Source of the DNA: WRDF01 sp031552235
Lineage (GTDB): Bacteria; Bacteroidota; Bacteroidia; Bacteroidales; Rikenellaceae
Direction: 5' to 3'
DNA: 21,632 bases
Assembly: GCA_031552235.1 (NCBI GenBank)
Contig: JAVBMR010000023.1
Location: forward strand, 1 to 21,632
The translations under genes and the position numbers were made by a program. Shown here piece after piece: positions 1-7,508 of the stretch. Position 1 is the first letter of the stretch, and each line of letters starts with the position of its first letter. A model generated the notes under the pieces. The model ran no database searches. It saw only the letters and a list, made by a program, of their open reading frames with translations, and was not told the origin of the DNA.

Positions 1-1520
1 TTGTCTTCCGAGAACTCGGCAGTCCAAGCGATAGCGCTGTTCGTTGAAACATCGTAGCTCGACACGCTGTAGGTCTTCGTGCCGCCTGTGTAATCGTAAG
101 CATCTGTAGTCGCAGCGCCCGTCACGGTCAGCGCCGGAACGACAGGAAGTCCGTCCTGTTCGACCACGACAACGGTCGCCATACGGCCTGCCTTGAATTT
201 CACATAAGCCGTGCGGGCAGAACCTCCGGAATTGTCCGCGGCCTCGATACTCACCGACGTGCCGCCGATCGTCGCCGCAGTTTCTGACTCCGGCGTCACG
301 GTAAGCCAACTGGGAGAGGCTATCTCGTTCGCGCATGCCGCGTCGGAATAGACCTTGGCGCCCCACCCCGGATAATTTGTTTTGAGGATAAGGCTTTTGG
401 TTTCGCCACCTTCGGCCATTTCAAGTGCGCGTTCCGACACGGTAAGGTAATAGACGCCGTCGGTAACGTTGACCGCCACCTCGTTCCAAGGCACAACGGT
501 AGCCGTATATTCGATTCCCCGGTCAGTCACGGTCCCCTTCAGGTCGAAATAATGGTTGCGCGGCATCGTGTAGTCGGTATCCGGCGACAGGCCGATAGTA
601 CCGGCCGAAGGCCCGGCGTTGAATTCCAACGACATGGCCACTCCGTTAGCCTTCGTACCCTTCGGGCTGAACATGCTCTCGGGCAGTATGACGCGGGTTA
701 CGGTAGCCAGCTTGCTTCCGTCCGAAGAGCCCTCCGGGGTCGAAAGCGTCACTTTCGAATATCTGGTCACAGTATTCCCTGCGCTGTAATTATTGTCGGG
801 CAGCAGGTAGGCCTTATTGGGGACGTTGGAGAAAGTGCAGTAGTAGTCCTCGGTGAGTCCGGCAGGCGTCTGCTTCTTCAGGCTTGCCGCCTGATCCGCG
901 GTCAGCGTGATCGCGGCCTCGACCCTCACGGCCAGGCGTTCGAGTTCCACAGGCCATGTGGTGTAAGAATTCGCGCCTTCCAGTATCCTGCCTGTCAACC
1001 CATCGGCAGCGAGCTGGATCACTATGTTCTCATAAATGCTTACCATCGGGATATCCTTCGCGGGATCGAAAGCCGACGCGGCGAACGAAAGGCTTTTGAG
1101 GTAAGCCAGCGTATTGTTCGCACCGCCGGGAACGAGCTGTTCGAGCTGTTCCGAGAGGTCTTCGTCGGAGTCTTCGTTGGCTATGAACACTATATTGTAG
1201 CGACCGGTCATTACGCTGACCGTGGCGGTATATTTCGGGTCGGTAAAGTCGAGTACTGAAACATAGTCGTTGAAAGCCAACGTGCCGTCGTCTTTGCGGT
1301 AACCCATGACGCGGATCGACGAAACTTCGCGGTCGGCCTCATCGCCGTAGTGGATCCCCGATTCAGCGGGGTTGTTTTCTCCGCGCGAGTCGGTGGTAAC
1401 GACGATGTTTACCTCCTGTTCCCCGCCGTTCACGGAACCGCGAGCCCCAGGTTCGTCGGTACACGAAGCCAACGGAAGGAGGGCCGTCGCCAATAACAAT
1501 ATTTTATGCCTGATGTTCAT
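1..1520 (-). CDS. fimbrial tip/accessory lipoprotein with BACON-like domains (3' end outside window)
   Basis: Open reading frame from an ATG at 1520 to the window edge without a stop, so the C-terminus is missing; about 506 residues are visible. It starts with a lipoprotein signal peptide (MNIRHKILLLATALLPLASC, lipobox LASC, Cys20), so the product should be an outer-membrane or surface lipoprotein. Residues about 30-345 look like the beta-rich fimbrillin/tip fold of Bacteroidales type V fimbriae. From about residue 353 there is a BACON-like Ig domain (WLTVTP, then a central VKF strand and a closing VVVVEQDG), and a second similar domain seems to begin near residue 450. It starts 22 nt after the stop of the Mfa2-type gene, so the two are probably cotranscribed. 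A role as tip or accessory subunit is inferred from position and architecture; the exact family is not certain. Confidence 0.8.
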   Translation of the reverse strand, partial: MNIRHKILLLATALLPLASCTDEPGARGSVNGGEQEVNIVVTTDSRGENNPAESGIHYGDEADREVSSIRVMGYRKDDGTLAFNDYVSVLDFTDPKYTATVSVMTGRYNIVFIANEDSDEDLSEQLEQLVPGGANNTLAYLKSLSFAASAFDPAKDIPMVSIYENIVIQLAADGLTGRILEGANSYTTWPVELERLAVRVEAAITLTADQAASLKKQTPAGLTEDYYCTFSNVPNKAYLLPDNNYSAGNTVTRYSKVTLSTPEGSSDGSKLATVTRVILPESMFSPKGTKANGVAMSLEFNAGPSAGTIGLSPDTDYTMPRNHYFDLKGTVTDRGIEYTATVVPWNEVAVNVTDGVYYLTVSERALEMAEGGETKSLILKTNYPGWGAKVYSDAACANEIASPSWLTVTPESETAATIGGTSVSIEAADNSGGSARTAYVKFKAGRMATVVVVEQDGLPVVPALTVTGAATTDAYDYTGGTKTYSVSSYDVSTNSAIAWTAEFSED

Positions 1521-1542
1521 ATTCAGTTATCTTTTTATTCGT

Positions 1543-2496
1543 TTAACCAAGATCCCCCGACTGGCCTGTGTACCTCCAGCCGTTGACCGTAATCCTTACG
1601 TTCATGTTGGTGTCGTAGGTGAGTACTATATCGTATGTGTGTATGGCCTCGAAGTCCACGGTCTGGCCGTTTGCTTGGTATGCCAAGCGGATCATCTGTA
1701 TCAGGTCGCCCGAATAGAACTCTTCGGCGGCATCGCCGAATACGAATTGCGGCGTGCGGCCGTCCTGGAGTTTGAGAACCTTGATGCTGGCCTTGATTTC
1801 GCTGTTGGCCATGGCCGAGGTGCGGGTATATGTGAAGTCGCCCTGTGAAGGGACGATCAGGTTGTTCTGATTGTCGAAATCGAAATAGTAATGTGAATTA
1901 TTGTCGGTGATGTCGAAACCGTAGTCGTCACCGTTATCGGGGAAACCCTTTACCGTAATATTTATCCGGTATGTGATCGGGCGCACCACGAGGGTGTAAT
2001 GGTTGTATTCGTCCGCAACCGCCACCGCGCCGGTAAGTATACCGTGGTGAAGGTCGGGTATATCCGTTGTCAGGCATCCTGCCTGCGTATTGTCGAAATA
2101 GAGTTGGAGGTCGTCGATCGAAGGACGGTTGGCATGGCACTGCTCCATCGGGATATTTGCCTTGTATATATCGCCGCAGTTGGTCCACGCTACGAACTGG
2201 TATTCTCCCGGTGCGAGGTAGTCCAGGTTGAACACATATGGTTGGCCGCTGTATGCCGCTGCCTGTTCGCATGTTACGAATTGGTTCTGGTCGTCGAAGA
2301 TATAGACATGGACGCATCCGATGTTATACCAGTCCGACGGGGAGTTGCGCGAATAATCGGGCGTTACGGTAAGTCGGAAAGCATATCCCTGGTCGTCGGG
2401 ACAACCGTCTAAACTGTCTTTCAGACAAGACGACAATCCGGCGACGGACACGGCCGCGATCATCAAGCCCAGTAGTTTCGAATAATATTTCTTCAT
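1543..2496 (-). CDS. Mfa2/FimB-type fimbrial anchor lipoprotein
   Basis: 317 residues from the ATG at 2496 (MKKYYSKLLG). A longer frame opens at 2568, but the signal peptide sits exactly behind the 2496 start, so I chose that one. The lipobox is GLSSC (Cys24), followed by LKDSLDGCPDD; the short Cys-KD-acidic-Cys segment after the lipidated cysteine is typical of Mfa2-family proteins as I know them. In Porphyromonas the relative anchors the fimbria to the outer membrane and limits its length. The rest is beta-rich, with VHVYIFDDQ near the N-terminus and INVTV-type strands, ending in NVRITVNGW. It lies 152 nt downstream of the major fimbrillin gene, behind a strong hairpin, and 22 nt before the next gene. 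Family assignment is good; the anchor function is by homology only. Confidence 0.85.
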   Translation of the reverse strand: MKKYYSKLLGLMIAAVSVAGLSSCLKDSLDGCPDDQGYAFRLTVTPDYSRNSPSDWYNIGCVHVYIFDDQNQFVTCEQAAAYSGQPYVFNLDYLAPGEYQFVAWTNCGDIYKANIPMEQCHANRPSIDDLQLYFDNTQAGCLTTDIPDLHHGILTGAVAVADEYNHYTLVVRPITYRINITVKGFPDNGDDYGFDITDNNSHYYFDFDNQNNLIVPSQGDFTYTRTSAMANSEIKASIKVLKLQDGRTPQFVFGDAAEEFYSGDLIQMIRLAYQANGQTVDFEAIHTYDIVLTYDTNMNVRITVNGWRYTGQSGDLG

Positions 2497-2591
2497 TGTC
2501 TTTATGCTTTTCCGGGTAAGGCCCGTTTCCTGTTTGTTTTGCAGATCGTTTATGGCGGTGGTACTCATACCGCCGGATGATGGTTAAAAAG

Positions 2592-2625
2592 AAAGGGCCG
2601 CCCGCCCTTGGTCGGGCGGCCCTTT
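2592..2625 (-). terminator. strong hairpin between mfa1-type and mfa2-type genes
   Basis: Perfect 13-bp inverted repeat (2592-2604 with 2613-2625, mostly GC) with an 8-nt loop. On the minus strand it is followed by CTTTTT-like U-rich sequence (about 2591-2585), which fits an intrinsic terminator. It begins 23 nt after the stop codon of the major fimbrillin gene. It probably ends most transcripts there and allows limited read-through to the anchor and tip genes. Confidence 0.75.
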
Positions 2626-2648
2626 TGTTTGGATTTGTGGTTATGGGA

Positions 2649-4079
2649 TTATTCGCCCAGGATCACAGTGTTGCCAATGTATGTCCACGGTTTGAGTGTA
2701 ACCTCAACAAGCATCGAAGTCGGTTTCACGATAACCGGATCTTCGGGATCGGGTACGTCTTCGGGGTTGTTGGGATCGGTCGGGTCGGTAGGATCGGTGG
2801 GATCTTCACCGTCGGTGGGTATAGTACCCGGAGTACCGGAGAATGTAGTGCCCGAGATACCGTTGATCGTTACGTGGATGAACTGGTTACGATAGATGTT
2901 CAGCAGGTCTGACTGGTAAGTCGTGTTGATGTTCAGGTTCAACCAAACAAGGAAGTAAACATAGCTTCCCGGGTAGAGCACGAAAGTACCCTGGCATTTG
3001 AGAGCCACGGCGTTGGCATCGGTTGTGTTTGAGCAGAAGAATACCTCGCCGAGTTTGCCGCGTACGATCCACATATCGTTGTCAACGTTGGCTGTCCAGT
3101 TAGTCAAAGCTATAGCGTCAGAAACTACAGAAGCCTGTTTAGCCGGGGTGGCCAAAGTTTTCACGAGCATGTAGGTAGACTCTTTAACGAGACCGCTTGC
3201 AGGCGCGTTTTCACCTGTGTAGATGTAAGTGCCGTTAGTAAAGTTCTTAGCGTCGTTGTTCATTGCAACGAAGTCAGTTTCGGTCAACGGTGCATCCTCG
3301 AACAAATTAACGCTTGTGGGGGTCGGAGTTACAAGAACGCCGCTAACGAGCTTCTGTACTGTGAACATTTTGTTCGAACCCTGTGCGAGCGCGTAACCCT
3401 TGATGTCATACTTCACGTCGAAAGATATGGCGGGAGTACCGGCGTTGTACGAAGGCGTGTATGCCATCGTGCTGTTGCCGGTCTGAGCCATAACTTTCGC
3501 AACCATACGGGTTACGGTAGTAGGTACAGTGTTGGCTGCAGGAACGTCGGTAGTGCCTTCCGGTTTAGCCACGAGGGTTTTCACAGCAGCCTCAGCCGAG
3601 ATCATAGAGATACCGGTACCTGTCAGGTCGCTGAGGGCAAACGATTTTACCTTGTCGAGAAGGTCGTCTTCGCTCGCTACGTTGGTTTTGCCTTTGAAGC
3701 TGGCCGGCAGGTTGATACCTACGTAAATCCTCTTGGCGCCTGTATTCGCAGTGATAGCGTTAGCGGCTTTCAAGGTGTAAGTAGTACCGCTCTGTGTAAA
3801 TTCAGTTGCGATGCTGTTGAATTCTGCGTAACCTACCTGTGAATCGTAGACTCCTGCGCTGGTGAAGATGAAAACCTGCACCGAGTTAACCGTGTTTTCA
3901 GAAGCGATGGCAGTAACGTCGTCGCCGTCTGCACGTCCGCCGAGGTTAGGCATCGTGAAAGAAAGGCCCATAGTCGTAGCTTCGCCCGACTGCTGGCTGT
4001 TTGTTCCGTTGTCACCGTCTTTCGAGCATGACGCGAGAATCGCGACCGCCGCGAGGGCGCTCATAAAAATTTTCTTCAT
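2649..4079 (-). CDS. Mfa1-type major fimbrial subunit (fimbrillin)
   Basis: 476 residues, start ATG at 4079, with lipoprotein signal MKKIFMSALAAVAILASC (Cys18). The body carries Mfa1-family landmarks: TTVTRMVAKVMAQ in the N-terminal half, RNQFIHVTINGISGT followed by a Pro/Asp-rich spacer, and a last beta segment ending KPWTYIGNTVILGE. The spacer DPTDPTDPTDPNNPEDVP comes from short in-frame repeats near 2755-2810. Family subunits are exported as lipoproteins, cleaved by a trypsin-like protease in the A1 strand region, and polymerise by strand exchange. Here an Arg49-Ala50 pair lies in a suitable place. It is preceded by a 162-nt AT-rich leader and followed by a strong terminator, which suits a highly expressed major subunit. 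The wobble positions look less GC-rich than in the flanking regulatory genes. Confidence 0.9.
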   Translation of the reverse strand: MKKIFMSALAAVAILASCSKDGDNGTNSQQSGEATTMGLSFTMPNLGGRADGDDVTAIASENTVNSVQVFIFTSAGVYDSQVGYAEFNSIATEFTQSGTTYTLKAANAITANTGAKRIYVGINLPASFKGKTNVASEDDLLDKVKSFALSDLTGTGISMISAEAAVKTLVAKPEGTTDVPAANTVPTTVTRMVAKVMAQTGNSTMAYTPSYNAGTPAISFDVKYDIKGYALAQGSNKMFTVQKLVSGVLVTPTPTSVNLFEDAPLTETDFVAMNNDAKNFTNGTYIYTGENAPASGLVKESTYMLVKTLATPAKQASVVSDAIALTNWTANVDNDMWIVRGKLGEVFFCSNTTDANAVALKCQGTFVLYPGSYVYFLVWLNLNINTTYQSDLLNIYRNQFIHVTINGISGTTFSGTPGTIPTDGEDPTDPTDPTDPNNPEDVPDPEDPVIVKPTSMLVEVTLKPWTYIGNTVILGE

Positions 4080-4130
4080 GTTAAAAAAGTTTTAATTAAA
4101 AAAAGTTAAGTAAAAAAATTGGTTTATGGT

Positions 4131-4163
4131 TGTATATATGTTTTGTTATCGCTTCCCGGCAAA
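4131..4163 (-). promoter_or_regulatory. possible promoter of the major fimbrillin gene
   Basis: On the minus strand a TTTG (4163-4160) is followed after 21 nt by TATATACA (4138-4131), a poor match to the Bacteroidetes -33 TTTG / -7 TAnnTTTG pair. It lies 52 nt upstream of the ATG at 4079 in an AT-rich leader. The -7 match is weak, so transcription may instead come by read-through from the STN gene. Confidence 0.3.
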
Positions 4164-4241
4164 GTGATGAAGAAGGGGGCGCCGGCCGGCCCCAAAGGGT
4201 GTGGTTATTATAATCGTTCGGGTTGTTTTGGGGTTATATGT

Positions 4242-5285
4242 TTATGGTAGTGCCTTTTTATCTTCTGCCGGCGACTTGACCCTGATCGTCGTATGTATGT
4301 CCGGCCTTATGTCGATCGTTTGCGGTTGCCCTTTTACGGCCGGCGCGGTATCGGTTACCGGAGGCGGCGCGGCATCTTTCATGGCGGCGCGGAAGCTATC
4401 GCCGCGCACGGCCGGTTTGCCTGCCGCGGCTCTAAGCAGCGCACCGTGCCGCTCCACTATGTAGTCTAAAGTCTGGCCGCCGTTCAATTCCTTCAGGCGT
4501 CCGACGATCTGGGCATCCGACTTTCCGTTCTCGACGATCGAGATAACCTGGCAGCTGTATTGGCATTCCCTGTCGGTTTTCATAATATTTACCAACGTGC
4601 TCCAATCGTCCAGCCTGAAGCCCTCGGGCGTAATGAACTCGACATTGGCGTCGCCGGACGCCACCGCTACCCGGCGGAGGCTCGTCATTGTTTTGTTTGC
4701 CGACGTGAGCCTGACGGAATGGATTCCCGGAGCGATGTTCGCGATCCGGAATGTGCCGTCCGCCGACGTTGCCACCCGCTTGTTCTGCAGGTCAGGGAAT
4801 TCTACTGTCACACCCCCGAGCGGTTTTGTATCGAAACCCAGCACGGTCCCCATAACGTTATATCCGGTTTGGAGGGGGGTGGCAACGGCAGCGTGGGTGA
4901 TTACTTTTTCGGAATATATGAGTATGTGGCGCGAATCTATGCGGTAGTTGTGTCCCGTGTTGGCCACGAGCCTGTCGAGCAGGTCTTTCAACTCCAATTC
5001 CGTAGCAGGAAAGCCCACGAAGGCCCTGTCGTCGAAGCGGTCGCGGCTGTAAGCCACGCTGAGGCCGGTCTGCTTTTCGATCTGTTCCACAACCTCCTGT
5101 CGTGTCATTTCGTTCGCATACAGCACGATCTTCCGGCCCTGTACTATCTTTCCTTCCTGCGCGATTTCCCCTGCCGGCACTATATTCCCCTCCTGTGCGG
5201 CGGCCCCGGCCGGAATCGCGGCCAGCAGTAGCAGCGCACACAGTGCTCTGAGAACAATAAAGGGGGTAATCGTGCGCGGCTTCAT
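4242..5285 (-). CDS. barrel-less STN-domain protein, probable signal transducer
   Basis: 347 residues, start 5285, only 2 nt after the fecR stop. It has a cleavable signal peptide (about residues 1-30, ending AGAAAQ), then a short stretch of repeated EG-x-IV motifs (31-50). A secretin/TonB short N-terminal (STN) domain follows at about 52-126, with EVVEQIEKQTGLSVAYSRDR and ending HILIYSE. A CarboxypepD-reg/CnaB-like beta domain lies at about 143-218 (GTVLGF...PLGGVTVEF...SADGTFRIANIAPG). Residues 219-347 are unassigned and end in a Pro/Lys-rich tail. In FecA-type receptors this N-terminal pair is followed by a plug and a 22-strand barrel; neither is present here and the frame ends cleanly. 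It is therefore a periplasmic protein, likely a partner of the adjacent FecR. A role in fimbrial regulation is inferred from position. Confidence 0.8.
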   Translation of the reverse strand: MKPRTITPFIVLRALCALLLLAAIPAGAAAQEGNIVPAGEIAQEGKIVQGRKIVLYANEMTRQEVVEQIEKQTGLSVAYSRDRFDDRAFVGFPATELELKDLLDRLVANTGHNYRIDSRHILIYSEKVITHAAVATPLQTGYNVMGTVLGFDTKPLGGVTVEFPDLQNKRVATSADGTFRIANIAPGIHSVRLTSANKTMTSLRRVAVASGDANVEFITPEGFRLDDWSTLVNIMKTDRECQYSCQVISIVENGKSDAQIVGRLKELNGGQTLDYIVERHGALLRAAAGKPAVRGDSFRAAMKDAAPPPVTDTAPAVKGQPQTIDIRPDIHTTIRVKSPAEDKKALP

Positions 5286-5287
5286 GG

Positions 5288-6331
5288 TTAGTTCACGGTT
5301 ACAATTACTTTTTCGTCGCTTACCTGATAGCCGAACCCTACGACAGTCGAAAGTATGTTCATCACTTCTTCTATCGAACGCGCGCCGGTAAGGTCAACAC
5401 GCACATCCTTACCGATAGCCCCGATGTCCCCCCGGATATCGAACCGGATATTATACTGTTCAGACAATGCGTCGAATATCTGTTGCAGCGACTGACCGTC
5501 GAACGTCAATCCCGGCATCGTTTCGTAAGTGAGGCCGCCGAGCGGTATCATGGTAACGGTTGCCTCGCCTGTAGAGTGGGTGTATTCGAAATGGCGTCCC
5601 GGTTCGAGGGTATATTCTTTGCCTCCCGCAACGACGCGGACACTGCCGTGGTACAGATCCACGGTACTTTGTGCGGCGTCGGAGGGAGAATTAACCGTAA
5701 AGATCGTACCGAGTACTTCTATTGAGAAATGCTTGGATTCCACGGTAAATGTCCTGCCTTCAGCTTTCGCTACCTGGAAATTAGCTTTGCCGTCGAGGCG
5801 CACACGCCTTTCGCCGCCGAAATTCTCCGGATAGCCTATAGTTCCCGAATAAAGCGTTACCTCGGAACTGTCCGGCAGTTTCACATGCGCCGCATCCGGG
5901 CCTGCCGCTACCGTGATCCACGATTCTTCCGGCGTGGCTAAAGTCGCCCTGTCAAGGGCCATATACACGCCGACCGACATTATTGCCGGGATCAGCACGG
6001 CGGCCACACGCAGGCAAACGCGCAAAGCCATCCGCTTGCGGGCGGCCTTCGCATTATTCTGCGAACTGTCGAGTATGGCGTTCCGTTGATTTTCCGGGAA
6101 CATCTTCAGTATCTTCTTCACCTCAATAAGCGAATCGATGGTGTTCTGGTCAGGGACCTTTTCGGCTTTCACGGTCCTGAAGAACATCTCGGACAACGAC
6201 AAATCCTTCCCGTCCCTATGGTCGTCGCTCACAAGCCATCCCCTCAACGTTTCATCGAGGCCCTCCGGCAGATTACCCCTGTAATATTCACCGAGTAATT
6301 TGTCGATCCTTTTTTTGTCGTTCTTATTCAT
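5288..6331 (-). CDS. FecR-family anti-sigma factor (FecR + DUF4974-like)
   Basis: 347 residues from the ATG at 6331 (MNKNDKKRIDKLLGEYYRG). The open frame continues to 6421, but that part lies across the candidate promoter, so the 6331 start (or the ATG at 6337) is preferred. The cytoplasmic part (1-100) is charged, with a single transmembrane helix at about 103-126. The periplasmic FecR domain is at about 136-235 (VKLPDSSEVTLYSGT, FQVAKAEGRTFTVES, VLGTIFTVNSP), and a C-terminal DUF4974/STN-like fold at about 270-345 ends VGFGYQVSDEKVIVTVN. FecR proteins hold an ECF sigma factor at the membrane and release it on a periplasmic signal. The partner gene 2 nt downstream is the STN protein; the likely sigma factor is at 8156-7509. 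Confidence 0.9.
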   Translation of the reverse strand: MNKNDKKRIDKLLGEYYRGNLPEGLDETLRGWLVSDDHRDGKDLSLSEMFFRTVKAEKVPDQNTIDSLIEVKKILKMFPENQRNAILDSSQNNAKAARKRMALRVCLRVAAVLIPAIMSVGVYMALDRATLATPEESWITVAAGPDAAHVKLPDSSEVTLYSGTIGYPENFGGERRVRLDGKANFQVAKAEGRTFTVESKHFSIEVLGTIFTVNSPSDAAQSTVDLYHGSVRVVAGGKEYTLEPGRHFEYTHSTGEATVTMIPLGGLTYETMPGLTFDGQSLQQIFDALSEQYNIRFDIRGDIGAIGKDVRVDLTGARSIEEVMNILSTVVGFGYQVSDEKVIVTVN

Positions 6332-6378
6332 AAGCATTATCCGGCCGGTTTTGTTTGTCCGGCTCTCGCGTCCTACCT

Positions 6379-6415
6379 TAAATAATCCGAAAGTCCGGTT
6401 TAGGGGTACGGAAAA
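6379..6415 (-). promoter_or_regulatory. candidate ECF-sigma promoter of fecR (copy 1 of a two-block motif)
   Basis: On the minus strand it reads TTTTC-C-GTACCCC (6415-6403), 17 nt, then TTATTTA (6385-6379). An identical layout occurs at 6886-6850. It lies 47 nt upstream of the fecR ATG at 6331. The matching blocks and exactly equal spacing suggest a specific sigma factor. That this is the ECF factor encoded at 7509-8156 is an inference. Confidence 0.6.
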
Positions 6416-6473
6416 AATCATTTTTTCATCTACCCTTATTCCAATTTACAGATAACCTGCATTTTAATCCGGA

Positions 6474-6827
6474 TTATTTTTTATTCCCCGACGCTCCGGC
6501 CCGGCGTTTCCACACATGTTGCCTGACGAAAATCCGGAATTTCGTGAACGAAGCGAGCAATCGTTCCAACCGCGTTGGACGGGGAATCACCGTTCGGTCG
6601 AACAGTTCCCACAGAAGGTCCTCGTTCTCCGGCCGAAGCAGGAAAGGAAGGTCGTCAGCCGACGGCATACCGTCATTCCCGGCGGCGGATGGGTTAGCGG
6701 CCGGGCGGACGGCGGCAGGCTGGCCAAAGTTATCTATGGCTGCTGCCAAAGCCGCCGCCATGGACGCGGTTTTCGCCCGGCCGGCTTCCCCTTCCAATAT
6801 GTTCCTGATGTCTATGCTGCGTTCCAT
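6474..6827 (-). CDS. small hypothetical protein upstream of fecR
   Basis: 117 residues, start ATG at 6827. I do not recognise the family. The N-terminus (MERSIDIRNILEGEAGRAKT) is followed by an Ala-rich helical stretch and a Pro/Ala spacer. A better-ordered second half contains ENEDLLWELFDRT and ends in a basic tail (TKFRIFVRQHVWKRRAG). There is no signal peptide or membrane helix, so it should be cytoplasmic. Support for a real gene: it begins 22 nt after a copy of the same two-block promoter motif that precedes fecR, it is in the same orientation, and it fills the gap with little waste. Against it: overlapping open frames exist on the other strand and the region is GC-rich. A DNA-binding or sigma-modulating role is possible but has no motif support. 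Confidence 0.55.
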   Translation of the reverse strand: MERSIDIRNILEGEAGRAKTASMAAALAAAIDNFGQPAAVRPAANPSAAGNDGMPSADDLPFLLRPENEDLLWELFDRTVIPRPTRLERLLASFTKFRIFVRQHVWKRRAGASGNKK

Positions 6828-6849
6828 CGTTTTGCGGGTCGTTCATTTG

Positions 6850-6886
6850 TAAATAACACCAACCTGCGGATTCGGGGTACTGAAAA
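6850..6886 (-). promoter_or_regulatory. candidate ECF-sigma promoter (copy 2 of the two-block motif)
   Basis: On the minus strand it reads TTTTC-A-GTACCCC (6886-6874), 17 nt, then TTATTTA (6856-6850). The blocks and the spacing are the same as at 6415-6379, while the 17-nt spacer differs. It lies 22 nt upstream of the 117-aa ORF, leaving a leader of only about 15 nt. Confidence 0.6.
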
Positions 6887-6953
6887 GGGAAAATAAACTA
6901 CCATGCACTCAAAGCGCATTGGTTTGGCGAAAGGAATAAATTTTTCCCTCCCA

Positions 6954-7072
6954 AGTCGCTTTGCGACTCGCATCGCCGCCCTAAAGGGCGGCGATGAAAA
7001 ACAACAGAAAGGCACGGCACGGAAAAACAGAGATTTATAGAACCTGAAAGCAACCGCAATCAGATTGCGGTT
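6954..7072. repeat. three successive hairpins in the gene-poor stretch 6828-7508
   Basis: Inverted repeats at 6954-6968 (6-bp stem, loop TTT), 6971-6996 (11-bp perfect stem, loop TAAA) and 7052-7072 (9-bp perfect stem, loop CAG, followed by TTT on the plus strand). No believable gene lies here. A similar row of hairpins occurs at 19801-19930 in the other gene-poor stretch. They may be REP-like repeats or RNA structures; I cannot tell which from sequence alone. Confidence 0.6.
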
Positions 7073-7106
7073 TTTCAACCATGAATTGAAACAATAAAAC
7101 CGAATA

Positions 7107-7398
7107 TCCCTTTTAGTCTTGTTCGGCTTTCTTCGAGGACCGTCAAGCGCCCCCGAGGGGGGCAGGGGCGCCTGAACCGACGCTTGCAACGGCACAGAGA
7201 CTGCTTGCAGGCTATGACCCGCAACTAACGCAGTAGTGAGTGAAAAGCGAAACTTGCTTTAGCTTTCCCGAGCGACAAGGAAGAAGACCGAAGATCAACT
7301 CCAGGAGGAGGAAAATGAATCGGTTTTTTGATTCGGTAACAAAAGCATTTGTACGGCAGGCATTATCTTCGGCGGAGAGATTACAAATCGAAACGGGA
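7107..7398. mobile_element. possible MITE-like element A (degenerate)
   Basis: The left end (7107-7124) is identical over 18 nt to 20022-20039. The right end carries the 12-nt box GGGATAATCCTG (7395-7406), identical to 20197-20208. The right arm, reverse-complemented (7382-7398), matches the left arm at 12 of 17 positions. The interior (about 255 nt) shares no obvious sequence with element B and contains GC-rich stems near 7150-7175. No transposase is present. TA flanks both ends (TA-TCCC and GGGA-TA), which could be a target duplication. Together with the hairpins at 6954-7072, this accounts for most of the geneless 6828-7508 stretch. Confidence 0.4.
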
Positions 7399-7438
7399 TA
7401 ATCCTGAAGCATTTAAACGACAGCCCACACGAAACCAG

Positions 7439-7464
7439 CAACGGGGCGCGATTGCGCCCCGTTG
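7439..7464 (-). terminator. hairpin downstream of the ECF sigma gene
   Basis: Perfect 11-bp GC-rich stem (7439-7449 with 7454-7464), loop GATT, 45 nt past the sigma stop codon. On the minus strand only a short U-containing stretch (GGTTTCGT) follows, so it is a weak intrinsic terminator by sequence. It would separate the sigma gene from the 117-aa ORF and fecR transcripts. Confidence 0.5.
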
Positions 7465-7508
7465 ACCGGTATGAAGATTCTATTTTAAATGATAGGGAGC
7501 CAGCGCCC

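Noticed and set aside
4176..4194. GC-rich palindromic stretch as terminator of the STN gene
   Set aside because: Only a 5-bp continuous stem can form with mismatches inside, and no U-tract follows on the minus strand.
7315..7401. 28-codon plus-strand frame (MNRFFDSVTKAF...) behind a perfect AGGAGG-like sequence
   Set aside because: Bacteroidetes rarely use such ribosome binding sites, no homologue is known to me, and the stop codon lies within the shared GGGATAATCCTG box of element A. It is more likely part of a repeat than a gene.
7107..7406. Structured RNA such as RNase P, tmRNA or SRP RNA
   Set aside because: The conserved core sequences of these RNAs that I could check by eye are absent. 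An unknown RNA remains possible.
6828..7508. CRISPR array or toxin-antitoxin pair in the gene-poor stretch
   Set aside because: There are no regularly spaced direct repeats and no paired small frames with recognisable toxin or antitoxin features.
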